From positions 35,805,385 through 35,869,384 of the forward strand of contig NC_079479.1 of NCBI RefSeq assembly GCF_026230105.1: a DNA stretch of 64,000 bases, read 5' to 3'. Positions 26,601 to 38,654 of this stretch are shown piece by piece (the stretch's first letter is position 1; each line of letters starts with the position of its first letter). The translations under genes and the position numbers were made by a program. The stretch comes from Diorhabda sublineata. Its lineage: Eukaryota > Arthropoda > Insecta > Coleoptera > Chrysomelidae. The notes beneath the pieces are model-generated. The model saw nothing but the letters and a program-made list of their open reading frames with translations. It made no database searches and was not told where the DNA came from.

Positions 26601-29600
26601 TATATCACCAATGAAGACACCAAGATCAGCAAGAGACCAGATGGGAGTGGAAACTACTCTTAGAACGTCTATTGGTTTACCAGAGAGGCAATTGGAGCTG
26701 CTTTTGGAAGGAATCAGCAACCTATACCAACAGGGAAGTCACCAAGATCAATAAGAAAGAAGAAAAGAGTAGAACCTCCTCTTAGAGCATGTGTTGGTGA
26801 CTGGAAAGGCGACTGGAGCAGTTTCTGAAAGGAATTAGTGACCTATATCACCAATGAAGACACCAAGATCGGCAAGAGACCAGATGGGAGTGGAAACTAC
26901 TCTTAGAACGTCTACTGGTTTACCAGAGAGGCAATTGGAGCTGCTTTTGAAAGGAATCAGCAACCTATACCAACAGGGAAGTCACCAAGATCAATAAGAA
27001 AGAAGAAAAGAGTAGAACCTCCTCTTAGAGCATGTGTTGGTGACTGGAAAGGCGACTGGAGCAGTTTCTGAAAGGAATTAGTGACCTATATCACCAATGA
27101 AGACACCAAGATCAACAAGAGACCAGATGGGAGTGGAAACTACTCTTAGAACGTCTACTGGTTTGTCAGAGAGGCAATTGGAGCTGCTTTTGGAAGGAAT
27201 CAGCAACCTATACCAACAGGGAAGTCACCAAGATCAGTAAGAAAGAAGAAAAGAGTAGAACCTCCTCTTAGAGCATGTGTTGGTGACTGGAAAGGCGACT
27301 GGAGCAGTTTCTGCAAGGAATTAGTGACCTATATTACCAATGAAGACACCAAGATCAACAAGAGACCAGATGGGAGTGGAAACTACTCTTAGAGCGTCTA
27401 CAGGTTTACCAGAGAGGCAATTAGAGCAGATTTTGAAAGGAATTGGTGACCTGTACCAACAGGGAAGTCACCAAGATCAATAAGAAAGAAGACCAAGACA
27501 CCAAGATCAACAAGAGACCATATGGGAGTGGAAACTACTCTTAGAGCGTCTACTGGTTTACCAGAGAGGCAATTAGAGCAGATTTTGAAAGGAATTGGTG
27601 ACCTGTACCAACAGGGAAGTCACCAAGATCAATAAGAAAGAAGACCAAGACACCAAGATCAACAAGAGACCATATGGGAGTGGAAACTACTCTTAGAGCG
27701 TCTACTGGTTTACCAGAGAGGCAATTGGAGCAGATTTTGAAAGGAATTGGTGACCTGTACCAACAGGGAAGTCACCAAGATCAATAAGAAAGAAGACCAA
27801 GACACCAAGATCAACAAGAGACCAGATGGGAGTGGAAACTACTCTTAGAGCGTCTACTGGTTTACCAGAGAGGCAATTAGAGCAGATTTTGAAAGGAATT
27901 GGTGACCTGTACCAACAGGGAAGTCACCAAGATCAATAAGAAAGAAGACCAAGACACCAAGATCAACAAGAGACCATATGGGAGTGGAAACTACTCTTAG
28001 AGCGTCTACTGGTTTACCAGAGAGGCAATTGGAGCTGCTTTTGGAAGGAATCAGCAACCTATACCAACAGGGAAGTCACCAAGATCAATAAGAAAGAAGA
28101 AAAGAGTAGAACCTCCTCTTAGAGCATGTGTTGGTGACTGGAAAGGCGACTGGAGCAGTTTCTGAAAGGAATTAGTGACCTATATCACCAATGAAGACAC
28201 CAAGATCAACAAGAGACCAGATGGGAGTGGAAACTACTCTTAGAACGTCTACTGGTTTGTCAGAGAGGCAATTGGAGCTGCTTTTGGAAGGAATCAGCAA
28301 CCTATACCAACAGGGAAGTCACCAAGCTCAATAAGAAAGAAGAAAAGAGTAGAATCTTCTCTTAGAGCGTCTGTTGGTCACTAGAAAGGCGGCTGGAGCA
28401 ATTTCTGAAAGGAATTAGTGACCTGTACCATCAATGAAGACACCAAGATCAACAAGAGACCAGATGGGAGTGGAAACTACTCTTAGAGCGTCTACAGGTT
28501 TACCAGAGAGGCAATTAGAGCAGATTTTGAAAGGAATTGGTGACCTGTACCAACAGGGAAGTCACCAAGATCAATAAGAAAGAAGACCAAGACACCAAGA
28601 TCAACAAGAGACCATATGGGAGTGGAAACTACTCTTAGAGCGTCTACTGGTTTACCAGAGAGGCAATTGGAGCAGATTTTGACAGGAATTGGTGACTTGT
28701 ACCAACAGCGAAGTCACCAAGATCAATAAGAAAGAAGAAGAGAGTGCAACCTCCTCTTAGAGCGTGTGTTGGTCACTACAAAGGTGACTGGAGCAGTTTC
28801 TGAAATGAATTAGTGACCTGTATCACCAATGAAGACACTAAGATCAACAAGAGACCAGATAGGAGTGGAAACTACTCTTAGAACGTCTACTGGTTTGCCA
28901 GAGAGGCAATGAGAGCAGCTTTTGGAAGGAATTAGTGACCTGTACCATCAATGAAGACACCAAGATCAAAAAAAGACCAGATGGGAGTGGCAACTACTCT
29001 CAGAGCGTCTACTGGTTTGCCAGAAAGGTAATTTTGGCGAAGTACCAGTAATATACATCAGTTGTGACGATGCCAAGATGAGCAAGACGAAAAAAAAGTG
29101 TCATTAGAGATGTCATTAGTAATTGAATCCACTCGATGCTAATGGATTGCAGAAAAGATGCAACAAATACAACCACAACGTGACTGGGATTTGTTTACAG
29201 TAGCCGTAGACGCTGCATTCTTAAAAATTGGCCGTATCTCGTATATTTCAAGTTATTTGACATTTTTCTATGAACCTTGTATCAACTTAAGACAATGTAC
29301 GAGGTTAATCTATTAGGATTATGTGATGTAGGACTATTTGAAACCTTAGTCGATATTTATTGACCATACCCCGTATGATTTGTAAAGGAAAAATGTGCCA
29401 TAACCTCAAAATTAATCTTAGATGCCATTTTCGATTATAAAACATTGAAATATCTACGGGATTTTGATAAATAACTCAAAAAAAAGTTTTCAACGTTTTT
29501 AATTCATTGTTAACGGTATTTAATCAACGTATGTGTCATTAGAGGTTATGTAATCATTCGATATGTACTTGTTATTGTTTCCTGTTGTTATTGAATTCTT

Positions 29601-30464
29601 GATAAGACTTTTGTGTAGGTTTATTTTACACAGCCATTCGCCCAGACAAGCCCGGTTTAGCGTTAGTAATATACAGTGTGTTCAGAATAAAAACATCGTT
29701 ATTCATTCCACTTTCAACGGTTGTTTACCAATAAAAATACGCTGCGTTAATTGTATCGTTTTAATTTATACTAATTAACAGTTTCTTGAACCTAAAGTGA
29801 GAATTAAGATAAATTTACGGGGTTGACAAGTAATAAAGCCAGTAATTAATATAAACTTGTTTTTTTCTGTATGTACAATACATAAAAATGATAATATTGA
29901 TGTAAAAACTTTATATGGAACACGAAATTTAATTTACTTAGATCAAAATATAAAAAACTCTAATTTTTTCCATAAATTTTATCAAATTGTTCTCTCAAAT
30001 AAAAGTTCTTTATAATGTCCGACCCTGTATATAGTAATGGCGGGTTAACCTTCAAAAAACAACAATTCAACTTCGCGTACATCGTGTATAATTTTTACTG
30101 CACTTTTTTTTTACTATAATTAACACATTTCGATATAAACGATTAAAAATTTTCAATTCCCGCTTCTCTACATACTCCATTATTAAAAAAAAACATTTCA
30201 TATTTAAACTTATAGAGAAATGTGAGGTTAAATACTTCGTAAATAATTAACGGGTTCTTTTCAACGACGTAATTATAAAAATTTATTTTTCTGGTCCTAC
30301 CTTCCGACGAAATTTTCTAAAACTGAACTTTTTCCAGCTGATTGTCCCCCCACCACGGCGATCTGGGGTAAATCGAGACTTAAGTTCACACCCAGTACAG
30401 TAAAAGCATCTTGTAACTTATTCACGATCGGTATTAAATGTTCCATACCGGCGTTACCCGCCAT
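17698..30464 (-). CDS. shi: Dynamin (shibire), complete gene
   Basis: Large GTPase that pinches endocytic vesicles from the plasma membrane. Thirteen exons: 30301-30464, 25001-25074, 24697-24846, 24343-24546, 23441-23633, 22892-23101, 21212-21419, 20852-20989, 20632-20789, 20187-20475, 18409-18732, 18142-18343 and 17698-17795. These sum to 2412 nt, giving 803 residues with every phase matching. Motifs: start MAGNAGMEHLIPIVNKLQDA; P-loop GQSAGKSS (about 40-47); GSGIVTRRP switch; DLPG; TKLD; stalk; PH domain (about 510-620, FWYVLSSDNLAWYKDE); GED (about 630-740); and a proline-rich tail. The tail is only about 33 residues (PPPVFSRPAPPPPPGTPPSL), much shorter than in Drosophila. Reading through the exon 12 donor would give an alternative tail ending at 18044. 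A polyadenylation signal lies at 17630-17635. The start is the first ATG giving the conserved N-terminus. Confidence 0.97.
25365..29090. repeat. Minisatellite in dynamin intron 1, full-length array
   Basis: Continuation of the same array as at 10183-12949, here uninterrupted. It has the 241-bp composite unit, a block with 152-bp period (about 27470-27990), then further composite units that become more divergent towards 29090 (the last units carry many substitutions, as is usual at array edges). It occupies most of the 5.2-kb intron 1 (25075-30300). From 29091 to 30300 I see only AT-rich intron with no recognisable element. Confidence 0.93.
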
Positions 30465-31880
30465 ATTGTGTCTTTAGAAGAAAAAAATCACCAACTAATT
30501 CACGGTAAAACATAAATTATAAACAATTCAATAATCGTCGAACGTTCTGTGATGGCTACCGAGTCGCGAATGAATCATACACGATGGGACTATAGTTTTA
30601 AGCACTTTTAAGATAACCACACCATGATCTGCTTTTAGCTTATAATAAACAAGATTCGTTAACCGAGTATTTTGTTAATTTTCCTTGTGTTGCACAGTAC
30701 ACATTGTTATCTATAAAAAATTTAGGTTAGATATTTATTTTCAAGAGGTTAGTACGGTTACTAGGTGTTTAGAACAAATATTAATTATGTCACGATGAAT
30801 TAAAATCAATCTAAATCTAATAATTATTTTTCTATTAGTTTCGGTACGTATATTCCAATTTTTATCATTACTCTTATACAGATTGTCTCGTAAAAAGGTA
30901 GATATTTGATATTGACAAATTAAGACCTAACCTTAAGTAAGTTGAAGTAATCTTAACCTAACTAATGTGAACCTTACCTGAATTCATACTTTTGTCTACA
31001 TCAATAGATAATTCCATATTTTGATGTAAATAAAAGTTGTATAAATAAAAATTTTAACAATTATTTTTGACTTTCTTCAAAAAAACAACAGTTTACGACA
31101 TCCAGAACGACGATAAATGTATTATTCCACCTCGAAAACATGTTTTATTGTGATCCTAAACCGGACTGATACGAAACTATAACTAATTATTCAAAATATC
31201 TAAAAAAACATCTCGTAAGATGAAAAGTCCCTTCAAAATGCATCAAAGGTATAAATTTTGTATAATAATAATAATAATCAGGGGTTTTTAATATATGCAA
31301 TATTCTTTAAACACCCTATAAGAAGATTAATCTAGCTCAAAAACTACTTATTTATAATTATAAATCGACAACATTAATTTATATCAATATACATAAGGAT
31401 TGGCCTAAAATTTTAATTGATATTATTCACAAACCAATCTGGTATTACTGGTTGCCTATTATTAGGTTTAAATTTAGTCGTATTACATTCTTGTTTCGTC
31501 TTATTACATTTTATCACTTTGATAATTATTGTAATTTGATATAATTATTATATCTAAATCTTTTATTATATTTTTTAAACACATTATTGTTTTTTTAACG
31601 CATCACCCTGTAACTATGAATATAGGGTAGGCGGGACTATAATCTCTCATCATAACATGGCCGCATCTTACGACGGTAACCATGGTAACTCCCCACGTTG
31701 TTCTAATGCCGATAAAGTAGAAATTCTTCTGATACAATACATTGTAGTCTTAATACGTCGGTTAATTTGTAAACATGTTTACCAAACGATATTTATCAGG
31801 TGCAATTAGAGACTATAACAAAAATTGATACTGTTCTAAGTAATTTTTGGATGACTTAGTATTGTTTCACAAATGTTTGT
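30465..31880. other. Divergent intergenic region between dynamin and acyltransferase A
   Basis: About 1.4 kb of AT-rich DNA between two divergent genes, so it must hold the dynamin promoter (minus strand) and upstream sequence of acyltransferase A (plus strand). A locally GC-richer stretch at about 31620-31710 contains GGTAACCATGGTAAC (31675-31689), a GGTAAC direct repeat, and may be the dynamin promoter or a 5' untranslated exon; this is inference. No coding exon was recognised. Confidence 0.4.
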
Positions 31881-31888
31881 CGCCGGTT

Positions 31889-31969
31889 ATATAAATAGAT
31901 CTAAATATTACTATCGCACTTCGATAGTGAAGTTTGTTGAGAGATGTTAATTCGATGTTAATTTAAACG
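31889..31969 (+). promoter_or_regulatory. TATA box and non-coding first exon of acyltransferase A
   Basis: TATATAAATA at 31889-31898 is followed about 30 bp later by a plausible start site near 31920. The sequence then runs to a strong donor after 31969 (AAACG then GTGAGT). The acceptor TTTCAG before 32852 gives a 5' leader joined 5 bases upstream of the ATG. The promoter call is inference from spacing. Confidence 0.5.
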
Positions 31970-32856
31970 GTGAGTAAAAAAATTTTGTGTTTAGTTAATA
32001 AGATAGGGAAAAAGTTCGATGTCGTCGAAAAAGTATTCTATCAAACGGTTAGGTATTTGGAAAACTGAAATCTAAGGTTTTATGTTTAAAAAATGTTTAA
32101 TTTAGGCTTATATTTTTCCAAAATCTATATTTATATTTTATACATACAAGTTATTATTTATTTAGGGCGTTTTATCGTAAATTCAATGCTTTTATCAACG
32201 TTTTTATCAACTTCCTGTTCTTTTATTTCACCATATCAAACTTTCGTAGAGGTTGTAGTATTTTGTATTGATTTATTCATAAACTAGATAATTTTAATAA
32301 ATGTTTCTAATGTTTATTCCATACTTATTGAACGTACTGTATGCCGGCAGTCTCGAAGACGACGACAAACTAGTTTTACCCCTACTCTAAGTAGATGTAC
32401 ATAAATTTACCGCTCGATATGTGAACTTTAATTTCGTTAGTGACCAGAATACATGCTCAGTTTTTAATTTATCGTGAGCGTGATTAGTGAAAATAGAAGT
32501 AATTGCAATATTTTTTAATATTTCGATCATTTTCTAAAAAAGAAATTAGAGAATTTGCGTATACTAAAGGTTAGTGATTGTTATATACGTTGCTTTATCG
32601 GAAACTAACAAAATTTGGGAAAAATCTCCGCCACACCTCGTAAAAATTGATTGAATTTAATAGTTATTTGTTTGAAATTAATTAAGGACACCCTATATTG
32701 CTTCCTACTATTTTTTTTTATTCCCATCCACATTATTCCTGTCGTTAAAAAAATTGATTCATGAATTATTCACCACACCTCGTAAAAATTAGTTAAATTT
32801 AACATTTATTCGTTGGGTCCAATTTTTGATCGAAATTTTTTGTCATTTCAGAAATA

Positions 32857-35212
32857 ATGTGGTTGTATTTACTATTTATATCGATAGTCCTGTTGCCAGT
32901 TATTTGGAAATCAAGTTCTTTAGGTAAAAAATGGATAAAATTTTCGATATATATAGCCTTTTCTTTCGCCGTTACACTTTTAATACCGATTTGGTTATTT
33001 AGGCCGAAAGACTACAGAAATGCATTGTAAGTTTAAACTTTACAAAAATACCATTGAAATATTTGTTCACCTCGTATAAAGACAAACCTACAGCACAGAC
33101 CTTAAAATCATATTTAAACCTCCTATTATAACGATAAGAATCAAATAATACAATTATCTTGTTTACTTAGATATTTTTATAAAAGAAATTAGTTTCCTTA
33201 ATCTTCAAAAAAAAAGATAACAAGTAGACATTTTTTTTTTACAAAAAAAAAAATCAGTCGATATCCTAACAAGATGTTTCATTCATAAATTTAATTATTT
33301 TAAAAGTCATCATTAAGTAAGGGAGAAACAGAACCAGCCGGCAACACTGGAAACCTTGAAACACAAGAGTATCAGCAGGCACAATGTTTGAAACTTAACA
33401 GTGTTGTCAGAGTGTAGTAATGGGATTCTAATCTGGGTAGAAATTATGGTTTTTGGTTTAATTAAGGTTATTTTTTTAGACTTCCCTCGGCTGGTTTTCG
33501 AGGTTTATGCAAAATATTAGGTCTAAAATACAGTATAGAAGGTCAAGAACATATTGTTAGAAATAGCGGCAGCGTTGTTTTGATAAATCATCAAAGTATA
33601 TTAGATCTAATAGGTAGGTGAAAAATAATAAAATCCGTGGGAAATTGTAACTATTTGACAACATCGCATTTTTTTAATATTATTTTCAGTTCTGTCGTGC
33701 CTATGGCCAATTTTACCGAAATGTACGGTTATTTCAAAAAAAGAGATACTTTATTATGTTCCTATTGGATTGTCTTTTTGGTTGTGTGGAACTATTTTTA
33801 TTGACAGATCTAAATCGTCGAATGCTCAAAATGCCGTTAACAAAACCGGCGAAATTATTAGAAAAACAAAGGTAGTTAAAAACATTGAATTTTAATATTT
33901 GCAATCATTAACATACTCGTATAATGGTGGGTGTAAAATGACACCAGCGGTTGCACAAAATATTTAAAAATATTTATTCGTTACCTCGGTGTTGCCAGAT
34001 CTTTTGTCGACCTTTCCTCAAGCGACTAAAAAGTTTCTTAAAAAAACTACAACAAAATCAAATTTACAATATGAATTTTCAATAAAATGAAAAATTTTCA
34101 TCTTGTAACTGACGGAAATAGATATCTTTCCAAGTAATTAATTTCAAAAAAGCTTTTACAAGTACAGAAATATCCATTGAATATAAATTTAAATATTTCA
34201 ATTTCAAGAAAATCTTTGAACTCTGGCAACTCTGTAATTTATCATTTTTATCTACTTACATGGCTCCTGACCTCATTTCCCGTAGCTCCACGATGGAATA
34301 TTATATTCTGAAATAATCGTTAAATAAAGGAATTTATTCCATTAACTTTTATGTATTAATACTTTATCTATGACTGTTCTTTTATATGTTCTGTGAAACT
34401 AATATGACAAATGACATGTTAACTATCAGAAATAAAAAAGAAGATGATTGTTATGACATATCGCTTTAACCTTAGAATGAACATTGTAATAACATTTTTA
34501 TTAACAATTTGATTATTAATTAGAAAAAAATCAAAGAAATGTTTAAAAATTCATGAAGAAATCACTACGATTAATTTGATACACAATATAACAATGTAAG
34601 TATTACATTTAATACCACAATATCTCTACCAATCTTTAAATTATATTTTGCATTTTCTTTATTCAATTCAGACTATTTCCAAACAGTTATTCTTCAAATA
34701 TATATTTGTGTTCACTAATTGTTTATATATTTCAATTGACCAATGAATATAGTTGTCCGTAGAATGTTTTATTTTAGTCTAGAGTATTAATATTTCCCGA
34801 AGGGACAAGAAATGATGGTCCCAAACTACTGCCGTTTAAAAAAGGCGCTTTCCATCTGGCAGTAGCTTCCAAATGTCCCATACAACCTGTAGCGGTATCC
34901 AGATTTACATTTTTGGGACCAAATAAATTTGAAGAAGGTATGTAACTACCTTCAGTTGATTTATCGATTAAAACCTCTCGTTTTCGTATAAGTATTGCCA
35001 ATCTTTTTAAATTGAGCTCTTGTTAGCATAAAAACCCGATTTTAATCTCCCCAGTGACTTTTTTATCACAATTTTCAGGGGAAATTAAAATTAGAATCTT
35101 GCCTGCCATACCGACAAATAATTGTACAGTAGAAGATATTCCCAGGCTTATTGAAGAGACTTACAAGACTATGTCGGATAATGTAGATCAGCTTTCAACT
35201 ACACCTAATTAA
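32857..35212 (+). CDS. 1-acyl-sn-glycerol-3-phosphate acyltransferase, paralog A
   Basis: ER-membrane enzyme that adds an acyl chain to lysophosphatidic acid to make phosphatidic acid. Exons: 32857-33026, 33480-33613, 33690-33871, 34778-34937 and 35079-35212; 780 nt, 259 residues, phases consistent. Two hydrophobic segments lie in the first exon (MWLYLLFISIVLLPVIW; the next ends LLIPIWLF). Catalytic NHX4D motif: INHQSILD, near residue 95. Substrate motif: FPEGTRN, near residue 171. A conserved stretch follows, PFKKGAFHLAVASKCPIQPV. The length fits AGPAT1/2-type enzymes (about 260-285). AATAAA lies near 35237. It faces a close paralog on the opposite strand (36402-38652) with the same intron positions. 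Confidence 0.94.
33338..33410. repeat. Small inverted-repeat element in acyltransferase A intron 1
   Basis: A 73-bp segment bounded by CCGGCAACACTG and CAGTGTTGTCAG; 10 of 12 terminal bases pair. The ends match the GGCAAC/GTTGYCA family of the dynamin introns; the interior is unrelated by eye. Confidence 0.5.
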
Positions 35213-36401
35213 TATTTAATATTTTTTATGATTGTAAATAAATTATTTTTACAAATTTTTGTTTTTATTGTCACCTTTTATATCCAAAAATGAAAATACG
35301 AACCAATAGACCTATCCGTTCGTTTTTTTTTTTTTAATCAAACAGTTTTGATTAGTTTATGTGTAATACTCTATTCATAGCTTTGTTTCGATGATCTGAT
35401 TACGGATCAGTTTAGAACCGATCAAAAGTGCACTTTCATTGTAGTTCAAGGTTAGTTCAGTTTTAAATCGCCAGGTACAGTTCAGGGGTCACAACGATTT
35501 CATTAATTATTAATTACAAATCAGTGATAATATTTCTGATTCGAATGAATATAACAAAGCTATTATTTTGGATATAAATAAACATATTAATGATCACTTC
35601 AGTGTGATTGTAGATCTATGTCCAATTGTAACAATTAGATTTATGATCTAGAATTGACAAGTGAGCATAGAACTAATAAAAAATTAAGAATCAGAAAATC
35701 GTTCGGTAGGTATTGGAAAAGGTGAACTTTATTTTACGTTATTCTCTAGAAGCTTTTTCATAAACTATGATCCAATTCAAATATTTTTCCACTAAAAATT
35801 CACCTCCTTGGATCGAGTTAATTTGATGTTAGGAAGTGATCCCGATCATTTACATTGGAGTGATGAAACTGAACGAAGTAGTATACTACAATGACAAATG
35901 GCAAATATGACAGCTAAAGGTTTGTTTATATTTTTTTAATTTACTAACTATTAACCCCAGATATGTATTAATGTTTATACGCAGCGTAATTAATAGGATT
36001 CTAAGGTTTGTTATTTTTGTATTTATTATTATTATAGTTTTGAATTTAAAATTTTCGCCAAAAACAAAATAAAAGTCGAGTTGTAGGTTACAATTTGCTT
36101 TACAATTTATATCCCCTAGTTGACAATGTTGCTGAATCAAAGTAAACTTTATTTTTTATTTATATATAGTTATTATTTAAAATAATTCCGGTTTATTCAA
36201 TTCATACATCTTAAACGCTCTTTCATTGGAAATAACATGTGCCCAAGGATGAAATAATGTAAAAATAAAAAACGTAACAAAATTAAATTAAAATTTATTT
36301 TAAAATAAATAAACAAAATTAAATCTTCTACAATTAGTTAAAACACAACATGAGAATAAACATTTAACAATAAAAAAATTGTTTTTCAATATATTGAACA
36401 C
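35213..36401. other. Convergent intergenic region between the two acyltransferase paralogs
   Basis: This region holds the 3' ends of both paralogs: AATAAA at about 35237 on the plus strand, and its complement TTTATT at about 36294 on the minus strand. Otherwise it is AT-rich with no recognisable gene; a short open frame at 35886-36140 has no domain-like content. Confidence 0.5.
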
Positions 36402-38652
36402 TCAGCTAGTTTTTAAATTGTTTTTCACATTATTTTTTGAAGAAATTTCATTGACATTTTCTGATATCATTTTATAAGTTTTATCTATCAATTTTGGTAT
36501 ATCATCAGACGTACAACCTTCTGTAGAAACAGCTGGAAGAATTCTTATTGTTATGTGCCCTGAAAATTATTAGAAAACCATCAATCAACACCCCTAGAAC
36601 CTCTTCACGTTATAAACAATGACTTAACCTCAATTTAAAGTTGATACATCAATAAAATCACGAAACGTTTACAAATTGAATAAAAAAAGACTAAAAATAA
36701 TCAATTATGTACCTGAATCGAATCTAAATTTCCCTAAAAATGAATATCTAGACACAGCTACCGGTTGAATGGGAACTTTAGAGGCGATAGCTAAATGAAA
36801 AGCCCCTTTCTTAAACGGTAACAACGTATTTCCTAAATTCCTAGTACCTTCGGGAAACATCAATACACGAGCCTGAAAATACAAATAAACAGTTAAAGTT
36901 GATGAAAACCGAAGTTATAGACCAACAAAATCACCTTTCGTCTCCTAATAATTTCTCCAGTTTGATTAACAGTTGATTGTGCGTCTTTCGCATTCACCCT
37001 GTTTATAAAAATAGTTCCCCATAACCACGACGCCAAACCAAACGGTTGGATATAAAAAATTTCTTTTTTCGATATCACAGTAGAATTTGGCATTAATGGC
37101 CAAAGATAAGCCAAAACTAACAAAAAAAAAGAGTCTTTATTAAATAAATTGAATAATATAGAATTTACTCACCAAATAGATCAATAGCACTTTGATGATT
37201 TATTAAAACTACACAACCACTATCTTTAATTATGTTTTCAATTCCTTCCACATTATAAGAGAGACCATAAATTCTTTCGGTGGCTCTTAGAAGTGCAGCA
37301 GGTATTCTTAAAAAACATTACAATTAGAGTCACTTTTTATCACATTTTTTGACGTATTTTCACTTGTAATATCACTTCCCCGTATAACGAAATTTATTTA
37401 TTTTATTTATTACATAAAACATTTACTAGATTTAACCACGATATAACTAAATCAGTATAAATAAATACTAAACAAACATTACTCATAACAATCTACTTTA
37501 TCTATGACCAGTATTACTCCCACACAATTCTAGAGTACGATATAAGAGCAGAGCATTTATGTCTATGGTGTTGATAACAAGATGATTCGACAATTTGTTC
37601 TGATCACATTAGCGCCGTCTGGTGTTATATAAACCAACTATTATGCACTTAGAATGATAGAAAGTTTTAATGTAATTTTACTGTAGTTTGTAAATAAACT
37701 GCTATAATTTCGAATTGTTTTTTTGTTCCTTATCATAGAAGTAATTAGTACGTATTTTCGAGGTCTATAATAACTAGAATACTAGTTGAAACGTCAATGA
37801 GTTTATAATTGGAAAGTATGTCGTGAAACGTTACAAATCTACTAAATTCACATTATAAAGAAATATTTATTATATATTATAAAAACTTTATGAAACAAAT
37901 TAATATTGTAATCGATAGAATCGAAAATAAATAAATAATTCAAACGCAACAATTCAACAAATTATAACTATAAATGACAGATGTTTTACAATGTTGCCAC
38001 GTTTCATTTCTTTTCATTTCTAGTTGTTAGCATAAGATGAAATTAAAATTTTGAAGTGAATATTTTGCTAAAGTTGAGGATCGAAACGGCGAATAAAACG
38101 TATATATCCAAGGAATTGAATATCGAAATTTAAAAAATGTCAAATCTTTCATTATTACTCAGGAATCAACTAAGCATTTTGTTATCTATATAACAATAAC
38201 ATCCTGTATATGAAGTATACCTATAAATAGTAGTAAAATAGTTATACAATTTCCGTATATATAATTCGAATAGACACAAGGTAAAACGTATACAATGACG
38301 GGTCACAAATTTGAATATATTAGTCAGGTATTTAAAATGCGAAATAAATAAAATGTAAATTAGATATTTGACCGGACAAAATTTGTTGATTTTTGAAATA
38401 TTAAGAAAACTTTTACGTAATTCATTCAAATATGTAAAAAAATCGATAACGCACAGAGCCGTATTTACATACTTACAAAGCGTTTTTACTATCACGGGGT
38501 TTTAGAAGCATTAACGGAATAGGTGCGCAAGCAAATATCATACTGGTTATCCCAAAAAACGTAAATTTCAATACACATCTCGCGACAGAGTTTATTTTCC
38601 ATAATATTGCCAGGAATGTGATTAAAACTAGAGTGTAAAGTAGAAATCCCAT
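36402..38652 (-). CDS. 1-acyl-sn-glycerol-3-phosphate acyltransferase, paralog B
   Basis: Same reaction and location as paralog A (lysophosphatidate to phosphatidate, ER membrane). Exons: 38477-38652, 37173-37306, 36935-37116, 36713-36872 and 36402-36559; 810 nt, 269 residues. Motifs: N-terminal hydrophobic segment MGFLLYTLVLITFLAILW, NHX4D as INHQSAID, and FPEGTRN, with PFKKGAFHLAIASKVPIQPV. Exons 2-4 are 134, 182 and 160 nt, exactly as in paralog A, and intron phases are the same, so the pair arose by an inverted gene duplication. Sequence divergence is substantial, so the event is not recent. The start follows acceptor TTGCAG; the first ATG after it gives the signal-anchor. Confidence 0.94.
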
Positions 38653-38654
38653 AT

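Larger units (their letters stand above)
1..28131. repeat. 15,182-bp tandem duplication (two copies)
   Basis: Bases 1-12949 and 15183-28131 are the same sequence at a constant offset of 15,182. All splice sites, homopolymer runs (for example the 13-T run near 9980 and 25163) and minisatellite variants that I compared keep this offset, so there appear to be no indels. Identity ends at 12949/28131: copy 1 then enters obst-E exon 5, and copy 2 continues in the minisatellite. The unit is therefore 12950-28131, and the left part of copy 1 lies outside the window. What is seen is identity over 12.9 kb. Whether it is a real recent duplication or a false assembly duplication cannot be decided from sequence alone. 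Confidence 0.95.

Noticed and set aside
34774..35001. Minus-strand open frame of 75 codons
   Set aside because: It is antisense to exon 4 of acyltransferase A, which carries the FPEGTRN motif on the plus strand.
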